A stretch of DNA of 64,000 nt, taken from NCBI RefSeq assembly GCF_023208015.1, contig NZ_CP051627.1:2604001-2668000 (forward strand). The letters run 5' to 3'. Positions within the stretch are counted from its first letter, which is position 1; the number at the start of each line of letters is the position of its first letter. Below the pieces are notes generated by a model that did no database searches, was not told the origin of the DNA, and saw only the letters and a program-made list of their open reading frames with translations. Position numbers and translations under genes: made by a program. Of this stretch, positions 57,606-64,000 are shown in pieces. This stretch comes from Thermobifida alba (GTDB taxonomy: Bacteria > Actinomycetota > Actinomycetes > Streptosporangiales > Streptosporangiaceae).

Positions 57606-59942
57606 TCAGAGCGGGAGTCCCAGCGGCTCCCGCAGCCGCTCCAGGTTGTTCTGCGTGATCGTCCACAGTCTCTGCCGGCACTTGGCCACGTCGTCGAGGG
57701 CCGCCCGGTGGTCGTCGAGCAGGGCCGAGGCCCGCTCGACGAGGACCGCGCCGAGCCGGCGGTCGTGGACCGACACCCCCCACTCGGGGCGTTCGACGTC
57801 GTCGAGGAAGTAGGCGAGCTTGGGGTGCGAGACCAGGCTGAGGACGGGGGTGCCGCAGCCGAACGGGATCATCCCGGCGTGTCCGCGCATGCCGATCACC
57901 AGGCGGCAGTCGGTGTAGGCCTCCCAGACCTCGGTGGCGGCCATGTCGTACATCGGCACCACGGGCAGGGTGATCCCGTACTCGCGGCGCAGGTCGAACA
58001 CGAACTTCTCGTCGCTGGCGATGTGCGCGGCGTACCGCACCTCGGCGCGCTCCCGCAGCGCGGTGACCGCGCGGGCCATCTGGTCGAGGAAGTTTCCGTA
58101 GTCGTATCCGAAACGCAGCCCGGAACGGTCGTAGGCGCAGTTGAGCAGGACGGTCTCGGCCCGCTCCGCCGGTTCCCGCCAGTCCGCGGCCAGGTGGCGG
58201 GCGACCGTGGTCGGACAGGGCTGGTACACCACCCGCTCGGCCAGGTCGCCCGGGAGCAGCGCCCGGACCCGCTCGATCGACCCGTGGTTGCGCAGCCCGA
58301 AGAAGACCGACCGGTCCACCAGCAGGCGCAGGCTCTCCGTGAAGCGCCGGTGGGAGTAGCCCTGCCCCTCGAACGCGTTGTACCCCACGGCGAACACCAC
58401 GAGGGGGACGGTGATCCGCCGCAGCATCGCGTCGGGCACGTTCCACTGCCAGCGGCTGTTGCCGTTGGGCGAGGTGTCGGGGATGAACAGTCCGCCGCCC
58501 CCGACCACCACCCCCCGCCGGGCGTTGGCCTCGCGCAGCGCCGAGGCGTCGAAGAGCCGGTGGACGTGGACGGGGTGCCAGCGCGCGGCCGAGGTGTCGG
58601 GGCCGAAGACCAGTCGCACCGCCTCGGGCAGCCCCCTGTCCCCCGCGTTGCCCTGCTCGTCCATGTAGAACGCCACGTGCGCGAACTGGCGGGCGGGGTC
58701 GGCCGTGGCCGCGGCGCGGCGCTCCTCGGCCCGGGCCCGCCGCAGCAGCAGCCTGCTCTTGCGGTCGGTGGGGTCGGCGTCCAGGCCCGCGACGGCGCGG
58801 GCGACCTGGCGTCGGCGGTCCCCCCGGATCCAGGCGCACTCGGCGAGCAGCCCGAACGCGCTCGCGGCGGCCCCGGGGTCCCGGCTGGCCAGCAGCAGAC
58901 GGGCCTCCGCCTCGGCGTAGTGCGACACCGCCATCAGGGCGCGCCCCAGGGCCAGGTTGACGCGCGGGTCCAGCGTCCCCCTGGGGTCGCGGACGCGCCG
59001 CAGCACCTCCACGGCCTGCTCGTAGCGGCCCAGCGAGTACAGCGCGGTCCCCGTGGCCAGCAGCACCGCGGCGTCGGCGCCGTACTCCTCGATCAGCCGT
59101 GTCCCGTAGTGCACCACCAGTTCGGGGTGCCTGTCGCCGGGCAGCGCGCAGAAGGCGCGGTAGAACTCCTGGTCGTCCAAGTCGTAGCGGTGCCACACCG
59201 CTTCGGCGCGGTCGTAGCCGACCTCGCCGCCCCGCCAGGGCTTGTGCGGCCCGGTGAAGTGCAGCACGCGGACGTCGTCGGGGACGGGCAGGCCGCCGTC
59301 CAGGCGTTGTTTCACGAAGTTGAAGCGCGGGTCGAGGCGGACGAAGCCGCCGCCGAGTGCGGCGTTGAGCACGCCCCGGCCGTGGTGCTCCACGTCGTGG
59401 CCGCCCGAGCGGCCGATCTCGTCGAGGCGCTCGGCGAACTCCCCGGTCAGGTACTCGCGGTTGATTACCAGCAGGCCGCTGTCGAGCGCTCCGGGGCCTC
59501 CCCCGGCGGGGTACTGCTCGACCGCGGCGAGGCCCTCGCGCAGTTCCAGCAGTTCGCGCAGGTCTTTCAGGACCACCAGGTCGGTGTCGAGGGTGATGAG
59601 GGTGTCGTGGCCGGCTGGTCGGAAGGCCTCCAGGAAGAGGTACGCCCCGCGCGCCGGGGAGCCGTCCCCGTCGCCCCCGGCGTAGGCGTCGTAGCGCGCC
59701 GGGTCGACCCGTCGCGGCACGATCCGCGGGTACAGCCGCCGGATCGCCGAGAACGCCGCGGGCCCCAGTCCGTCGTGGAGCACCACGAAGTCCGGGCAGA
59801 TCCCCGGGTTGCTCAGCACCAGGCTGCGCAGCAGGACCAGGAAGCCGGGCAGGTCCTCCTCGTCCACGTAGGAGGCGAAGGCGACGCGTCGTTTCCCCGC
59901 GGGCGTCGCACGGCCGGTCTGCTGGGTCGTCGGGTCGCTCAT
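57606..59942 (-). CDS. Fusion: GT8-like glycosyltransferase, TPR linker, polysaccharide pyruvyltransferase
   Basis: A 778-residue, three-part protein. Residues 18-270 look like a GT8 (glycogenin/LgtC) transferase: AFASYVDEEDL entry, DTD (119-121) metal site, HFTGPHKPW (228-236). Residues about 275-415 are helical TPR-like repeats (LGRYEQAVEVL, HYAEAEARLLLA). Residues about 420-770 are a CsaB/WcaK-type polysaccharide pyruvyltransferase (DEQGNAGDRG, GGGGLFIPD, GMRGHAGMIPFGCGTPVLSL). It probably adds a sugar and a ketal pyruvate to a surface glycan. ATG overlaps the upstream gene stop (ATGA). Confidence 0.88.
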   Translation of the reverse strand: MSDPTTQQTGRATPAGKRRVAFASYVDEEDLPGFLVLLRSLVLSNPGICPDFVVLHDGLGPAAFSAIRRLYPRIVPRRVDPARYDAYAGGDGDGSPARGAYLFLEAFRPAGHDTLITLDTDLVVLKDLRELLELREGLAAVEQYPAGGGPGALDSGLLVINREYLTGEFAERLDEIGRSGGHDVEHHGRGVLNAALGGGFVRLDPRFNFVKQRLDGGLPVPDDVRVLHFTGPHKPWRGGEVGYDRAEAVWHRYDLDDQEFYRAFCALPGDRHPELVVHYGTRLIEEYGADAAVLLATGTALYSLGRYEQAVEVLRRVRDPRGTLDPRVNLALGRALMAVSHYAEAEARLLLASRDPGAAASAFGLLAECAWIRGDRRRQVARAVAGLDADPTDRKSRLLLRRARAEERRAAATADPARQFAHVAFYMDEQGNAGDRGLPEAVRLVFGPDTSAARWHPVHVHRLFDASALREANARRGVVVGGGGLFIPDTSPNGNSRWQWNVPDAMLRRITVPLVVFAVGYNAFEGQGYSHRRFTESLRLLVDRSVFFGLRNHGSIERVRALLPGDLAERVVYQPCPTTVARHLAADWREPAERAETVLLNCAYDRSGLRFGYDYGNFLDQMARAVTALRERAEVRYAAHIASDEKFVFDLRREYGITLPVVPMYDMAATEVWEAYTDCRLVIGMRGHAGMIPFGCGTPVLSLVSHPKLAYFLDDVERPEWGVSVHDRRLGAVLVERASALLDDHRAALDDVAKCRQRLWTITQNNLERLREPLGLPL

Positions 59943-61366
59943 CGCAGCGAGATCCTCGTGTCCGTCGTCTTCGTGGCGTGGGCCAGCACCCACTCCTTCT
60001 CGTACCGGTGGGCGTCCGTTCCGCCGACGTCGAATCCGATCAGGTCGATCACCGGGTTGACGTCGAGGAAGTCGAGGAGGCGGAGCATCGCGAAGCCGGG
60101 GGTCGGGGTGGCGGGGGCCGCCTCGTCCCCGACCAGTGCGCGGTCGGCGACCGGCCGGCGCAGGCTGCGGTCGTTGACGTAGCGCTGCGCGCCCGGGACC
60201 AGCGCGCGGATCGACCGCTGCCAGGCGTGCTGCAGGCGGCCGAGGACGATCCGGACCGTGACGGGTTCGCCCCAGTTGCGGGTGTGTCCGTGGTCGGAGA
60301 CGTGGATGTCGGTGCGCGCGCCGGTGAACGGCGCGTCGATGGTGTAGGAGTCGAACCGCACGACCAGGTCGTAGGAGTCGATCTCGGCGCCCGTCGGGGA
60401 GCGGCGCAGCTGTCGGGAGTCGGCGACCAGGCAGACGCTGCGGCCCTGGACGAGGGTACGGAAGTCGCTGACCCCGATGACCCGGGTGCCGCCCAGTTCG
60501 GGGTCGGCCATCGGCCGGGTGCGTCCCGCGCGGAGGTAGCCGGTGACCGCCTCCACCAGCGCCGTGGACTCCGCCAGCAGCTCGGGGTCGGCCGCGGCGA
60601 GGATGCCGAGGTAGTCGGTGAGGGCGGCGCGCGTCCGGGCCTCCGACCGGTCCTGTTCGACGAGCCGCGCCAGGGCGTGCGCCAGCAGCGGCCACGCCTC
60701 CTCCCGGTTCCCCTGGTCGTGCAGGGCGAGTCCGGCGGTCCACGCCTCCTCGACCGGGGTGTCGGCGGCAGGGGCCGCCGCGTCGCCGGCCTGCTCCCGC
60801 AGCAGCTCGGCGATGCGCCGCAGGGCCGGTCCGCGGTCGCGCAGCTCCGCCACGCGCGCGCCGACGCCCAGGTCGTCGCCGGGGACGAGGGCCAGGTACT
60901 CCTGGTGCGCCTCGATCGCCTCCGCGACGTCCCCCCGCGCCTCCAGGGTGCGGGCGCGCAGCCGCCAGGCGGCGCGGGACGCGGGCTTGGCGGCCAGGAC
61001 CGTGTCGCAGGCGCGCAGGCTGAGGTCGGTCAGTCCGGCCCGCAGCGCCCGGTCCCCGGCGTGCAGGACGGCGTCCAGCAGCCCCGGGTCGACCACGGTC
61101 CACAGCTGCTGCCCGGTGTGCAGTGCGCGGGCGCGCTCCGGGTCGGCCAGCAGTGCGGTGCACCGTTCGGTCAGGGCCCCGACCGCCTCCCGCAGCCGTA
61201 CCAGGTCGGCCGACCTGGCGGTCCGGACGCGGCGGCCGTGGCCGACGAACCGGTGGACGCAGTCCAGCAGCGCCTCCAGCGCCGCGGACGCGTCCGGGCC
61301 GTCCCGGTGCGCCGTGTCCGTGCGGCCCGTGGGCTGTCTGAGCCAGCCGGTCCGGTGCTTCACCAT
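59939..61366 (-). CDS. TPR protein with GT29-like sialyltransferase domain
   Basis: A 475-residue protein. Residues about 25-285 are helical TPR-like. Residues about 295-475 carry sialyltransferase-type motifs: an L-motif-like SVCLVADSRQL..GAEIDSYDLVVRFDS (310-340), an S-motif-like TPTPGFAMLRLL (420-431) and HRYE (453-456, the VS motif His/Glu). These are hallmarks of family GT29 and relatives, which transfer sialic or related acids from CMP-sugars. No CMP-sugar synthesis genes are present here. ATG at 61366. First gene of a two-gene operon with the GT8/pyruvyltransferase fusion. Confidence 0.8.
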   Translation of the reverse strand: MVKHRTGWLRQPTGRTDTAHRDGPDASAALEALLDCVHRFVGHGRRVRTARSADLVRLREAVGALTERCTALLADPERARALHTGQQLWTVVDPGLLDAVLHAGDRALRAGLTDLSLRACDTVLAAKPASRAAWRLRARTLEARGDVAEAIEAHQEYLALVPGDDLGVGARVAELRDRGPALRRIAELLREQAGDAAAPAADTPVEEAWTAGLALHDQGNREEAWPLLAHALARLVEQDRSEARTRAALTDYLGILAAADPELLAESTALVEAVTGYLRAGRTRPMADPELGGTRVIGVSDFRTLVQGRSVCLVADSRQLRRSPTGAEIDSYDLVVRFDSYTIDAPFTGARTDIHVSDHGHTRNWGEPVTVRIVLGRLQHAWQRSIRALVPGAQRYVNDRSLRRPVADRALVGDEAAPATPTPGFAMLRLLDFLDVNPVIDLIGFDVGGTDAHRYEKEWVLAHATKTTDTRISLR

Positions 61367-61607
61367 GGTCCTCCCGCGCGGGTGTGTCCTGTGCCGGGGC
61401 GGCCTGCCCTGTCGGGGGGCGAACGGGCCCCGGGGGACGAGGGAAAGACCATTGATCCAGTGCGGGGTGGCACCCGGGTGTACTCACGGCGAAGAACAGG
61501 CCAACACCGGTGGTCGACCGGTACCGCTGGACGTGTCTCCTCCGGAAAAGCAGAAACCCCGGTGCCGCGACTCTGGTGAGCCGTCACACCGGGGGGAGTG
61601 AACCGGG
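61367..61607. other. Upstream region of the glycosyltransferase operon
   Basis: On the minus strand a weak TTGGCC-N16-TACACC promoter precedes the operon by about 110 bases. The rest holds the tRNA terminator. No gene seen. Confidence 0.35.
61557..61594 (-). terminator. Terminator of the second tRNA-Lys
   Basis: On the minus strand CCCCGGTG pairs with CACCGGGG (plus positions 61587-61594 and 61557-61564), followed by TTTCTGCTTTT. Confidence 0.7.
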
Positions 61608-61680
<73 letters not shown>

Positions 61681-61775
61681 GTTCCGCGCGGATCAGCGTC
61701 GTGCCGCCGTTCCGACGCTGGTAACTCTAGCAGCCTCCGGCCCCGCCTGCGAACGGATTCGCCCCGTTCGCCGTC

Positions 61776-61800
61776 GGTGCCCGCCGCGGGGGCGGGCACC
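61776..61800 (-). terminator. Hairpin after the small membrane protein gene
   Basis: GGTGCCCGCC / GGCGGGCACC, 10-bp perfect stem, 5-base loop, 24 bases past the stop of the 61-residue gene. Confidence 0.6.
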
Positions 61801-61824
61801 CGGCGGCCGGTGGTCGTCGTCATG

Positions 61825-62010
61825 TCAGGCCGTCAGGACCCAGAAGACGATGAGGCCGATCACCAGGAGCGCGGCGACGCCGACGCCGACGTAGACGAGG
61901 ATCGGGCGGCGGGGTTCGGCCTCCTCTTCTTCTCTGTTCTCGGCAACGAACCGCTGGAACTTCTGGGTCGAGCCGGCTGGGTCGAGCTCTTCTTCGTTGT
62001 TGTACGACAT
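61825..62010 (-). CDS. Small single-helix membrane protein
   Basis: A 61-residue protein. The acidic cytoplasmic N-terminus (NNEEELDPAGSTQKFQRFVAENREEEEAE) is followed by Arg-Arg and one membrane helix (about 37-59). It is probably a tail-anchored or N-in small membrane protein. ATG at 62010. No family recognised. GC third-position bias fits a real gene. Confidence 0.7.
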   Translation of the reverse strand: MSYNNEEELDPAGSTQKFQRFVAENREEEEAEPRRPILVYVGVGVAALLVIGLIVFWVLTA

Positions 62011-62107
62011 GAGTCAGACACTAGCGACTCCACCGGAGTGCTCGGCCCGTTCCGAACGGTTTTCCCGGGCCTCTTCCGGGCCCGTCCGGAACACGGGGGC
62101 AGCCGCC

Positions 62108-63058
62108 TCAGCCGCGGCGGGCCTGGTCGAGCAGCTCCGCGTGGAGCCGCTCGGAGCTGCCCGCACGGCGCAGTGCCAGGGCGGCGGCCCCGTACTCACC
62201 GGGCACGGCGACCACCGGGCGCACGCCGTAGCGCTCCAACAGGGCCCTGCGCACCCGTTCGGCCACGGGCCCCTCGCGCAGCACCGCTCCGGCGAGCACC
62301 AGCGGCGCCCGGACCGGCTCGGCCACCACCGCGGCCAGGCTCTGCAGCAGCCGTGCCGCCGCCTCGGAGACGATCTCCAGGGCGGCCCCGTCGCCGTCCT
62401 CGGCCGCGGCACACACCCGGGGCGCCAGGGCGCCGAGTTCGGCGGGGGCCACGGAGTAGGCGGCCCCGACGAGCGCCTGCCTGCTGCCGGCCGGGACGCC
62501 GAGGGCGGACGCCAGAATCTCGGTGAGAACCGTGTCACATCCGCGGCCGTCCAGGGCGGCCAGGGCGGCCCGCAGTCCGCGGACGCCCAGCCACACGGCC
62601 GAGCCCTCGTCCCCCAGCAGCCAGCCGTACCCGTCGCAGCGGCGTTCGATGCGGCCGTCGCGCACGGCGGCGGCCACCGCGCCGGTGCCCGAGACGAGCA
62701 CCGCTCCGCTCGCCTCGGCGGTGCCGGCCGCGAACGCCACCACGATGTCGTCCCCGACCTCGGGGCGTCCGGGCAGGTCCAGGGCTCGCCAGGCCCGCAG
62801 CACGGTCTCCTCGGTGCGGGCCAGGCCCGCGGCCCCCGCCCCGGCCACCCCGAACACCGCTTCCACGACGCTGACCGGTCCCGCCTCACGCAGTGTCGCG
62901 GTCACCGCGTCCGCGAAGGCCACCGCGGGGTCGGCGCTGGAGCGCTGGTTGGCCCCGCCCGCCCGGCCGCGTCCGCGGACCCTGCCGTCGAGGTCGACGA
63001 CGAGGCAGCGGGTGTGCGTGCCGCCCGCGTCCACTCCGAGGACGACTTCCTCTCCCAT
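62108..63058 (-). CDS. BadF/BadG/BcrA-family sugar kinase (N-acetylglucosamine kinase type)
   Basis: A 316-residue ASKHA kinase. Phosphate-1 loop GVDAGGTHTRCLV (about 8-20), connect/phosphate-2 region VLVSGTGAVAAAV and GWLLGDEGSAVWLG, and adenosine motif LAGAVLREGPV. Closest functional group: N-acetylglucosamine/N-acetylmuramic-type amino-sugar kinases. It is divergent from an RpiR/MurR-type regulator with an SIS domain, a frequent arrangement for amino-sugar and wall-recycling genes. Confidence 0.87.
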   Translation of the reverse strand: MGEEVVLGVDAGGTHTRCLVVDLDGRVRGRGRAGGANQRSSADPAVAFADAVTATLREAGPVSVVEAVFGVAGAGAAGLARTEETVLRAWRALDLPGRPEVGDDIVVAFAAGTAEASGAVLVSGTGAVAAAVRDGRIERRCDGYGWLLGDEGSAVWLGVRGLRAALAALDGRGCDTVLTEILASALGVPAGSRQALVGAAYSVAPAELGALAPRVCAAAEDGDGAALEIVSEAAARLLQSLAAVVAEPVRAPLVLAGAVLREGPVAERVRRALLERYGVRPVVAVPGEYGAAALALRRAGSSERLHAELLDQARRG

Positions 63059-63394
63059 GTCCCGCAACCCTACAGACGGGCGTCCCGTTCTCCCGGAGGG
63101 CGCTCCGCGGTTTCCTCCGCCGCGGGGGCCGTATCCGTGGCGTCCGGGGCCGGAGGCGACGGATACGGCACACCGTCCGCGCCGAGCACGTACGCTTCTT
63201 TCTCCCGGTCGCTGTCGCCTGGCTCCTCCGCAACTGAGGTGGACCGCTGCGGGTAGGGGCGACTCCGACGGAGTCCGCCGTCGCCCCGGACACGCGTGGG
63301 CGACCGCCGGATCACACTTATGTAGCAACCAAAACCGACCTTTGCTCCCTTACACCCATTGACGGGAGCCCTCGAAAGAAAGAAACTTTCCAAC
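63059..63394. other. 336-base divergent region, kinase/RpiR
   Basis: GC-rich near the kinase and AT-richer (63311-63394) near the regulator. A TATGTA (63319-63324) lacks a partner -35. No convincing operator palindrome. A short Pro/Glu-rich minus frame ending at 63070 has no proper start and was not called. Confidence 0.35.
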
Positions 63395-64000
63395 ATGAAC
63401 CAAACGGCGAAGAGAAACGACAGCGACGGGGCCCCCTCCGCCCAGGACGGAGCCACGCCCAGCACCGTGCTGAAGATCCGCTCGCTGCTGCCGTCCCTGG
63501 CACCCGCCGAACAGCGCGTCGCCCAGCGGATCATCGACGACCCCGAACGGGTGGCCGCCTCCTCCATCACCCAGCTGGCCCGCGACTGCGACACCTCCGA
63601 AGCCACCGTCATCCGGTTCTGCCGCACCATCGACTTCGCCGGCTACCGGGACCTGCGGCTGCGCCTGGCCGCCGAGGCCGGCCAGGCGCGGGGCGCGCGC
63701 GGCGGAGCCCAGGAACTCACCGGAGACATCAACCCCGACGACACCCTCGTCACCGTCGTCCAGAAAATCGCCTACGCCGACGCGCGCGCGGTGGAGGACA
63801 CCGGCTCCCAACTGGACGTGCAGACCCTCCAACAGGTCATCGAACTGCTCGCCGGAGCGCGCCGCATCGACGTCTACGGCGTCGGCGCGAGCGCCTTCGT
63901 CGCCTCCGACTTCCAGCAGAAGCTGCACCGCATCGGCATGATCTCGCACGCCTGGACCGACGCCCACGCCATGCTGACCAGCGCGGCGGTGCTGCGCGGC
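63395..64000 (+). CDS. RpiR/MurR-family regulator, truncated by the window edge
   Basis: The first 202 codons of an open gene that runs past 64000. After a 25-residue disordered start, an RpiR helix-turn-helix domain (about 27-100: AEQRVAQRIIDDPERVAASSITQLARDCDTSEATVIRFCRTI, in parts) is followed by the start of an SIS sugar-phosphate-binding domain (IDVYGVGASAFVASDFQQKL, about 157-176). RpiR proteins sense phosphosugars and control amino-sugar or wall-recycling genes. Divergent from the BadF-type kinase, its likely target. ATG at 63395. The ribosome site GAAAGAAAG is weak. Confidence 0.88.
   Translation, partial: MNQTAKRNDSDGAPSAQDGATPSTVLKIRSLLPSLAPAEQRVAQRIIDDPERVAASSITQLARDCDTSEATVIRFCRTIDFAGYRDLRLRLAAEAGQARGARGGAQELTGDINPDDTLVTVVQKIAYADARAVEDTGSQLDVQTLQQVIELLAGARRIDVYGVGASAFVASDFQQKLHRIGMISHAWTDAHAMLTSAAVLRG

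Noticed and set aside
63070-63237. Short Pro/Glu-rich minus-strand gene just upstream of the sugar kinase
   Set aside because: No ATG, GTG or TTG pairs with the GGAGGAG present. Only a distant GTG with a weak site would leave about 39 residues of low-complexity sequence.

Overview
High-GC (about 70 percent) DNA with GTG and TTG starts, a conservon, DUF397/XRE/HATPase regulatory genes, DUF742, an F420/PPOX-type protein and a BioYMN set. This points to an actinomycete. The gene content resembles Nocardiopsaceae (Thermobifida/Nocardiopsis type), but that placement is an inference from gene families, not a match to a known genome. No rRNA, IS element, prophage or CRISPR array was seen. Two tRNA-Lys genes are present. 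The right-hand gene runs off the window.

Region 1 (92-15501, all +): a tight adherence (Tad/Flp) pilus locus. Assembly genes (RcpC/CpaB, TadZ, TadE, TadA, TadB, TadC) are followed by a NarL-type two-component system, the Flp pilin and a TadG-like protein. After these come unusual accessory proteins: an OmpA-domain lipoprotein, a secreted protein sharing one of its domains, an NlpC/P60 hydrolase and a 442-residue protein that both carry a pilin-type N-terminus, a MinD-like ATPase, a lipoprotein and a small membrane protein. TadZ is fused in frame to a TadE-like pseudopilin. Three transcription units share a related upstream DNA element.

Region 2 (15544-28104): a partial oligopeptide ABC transporter, an aldo/keto reductase, a Tat-exported PhoX phosphatase, an anti-sigma-type ATPase, and a large RND pump divergent from a MarR regulator that is coupled to an FhuF-like Fe-S protein. 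Region 3 (28253-34305): cation homeostasis, with a CmtR-like metal sensor divergent from a CDF exporter, then NhaA, a TrkH/TrkA potassium system and a Zur-boxed zinc-binding lipoprotein. Region 4 (34594-36471): a whiJ/abaA-type DUF397-XRE-HATPase module with a shared 12-bp palindrome.

Region 5 (36922-48425): FabG, two acyl-CoA dehydrogenase subunits, a class A beta-lactamase-like protein, biotin transporter BioYMN, a lactonase, an orphan thioesterase and a conservon (CvnABCD). Region 6 (49049-64000): HrpA helicase, a PPOX protein, a DUF2157 membrane protein and a Ser/Thr kinase. Next are two identical tRNA-Lys(CTT) genes bracketing 5.6 kb that holds an MFS exporter and a two-gene glycan operon (GT29-like sialyltransferase fold; GT8 + pyruvyltransferase fusion). 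Last come a small membrane protein, a BadF-type sugar kinase and a divergent RpiR regulator truncated by the window edge.

Most likely novel content: the Tad locus with prepilin-anchored cargo (a possible pilus-linked cell-wall hydrolase, and a TadZ domain that may act as a giant prepilin leader), and the tRNA-bracketed GT29/GT8-pyruvyltransferase pair.
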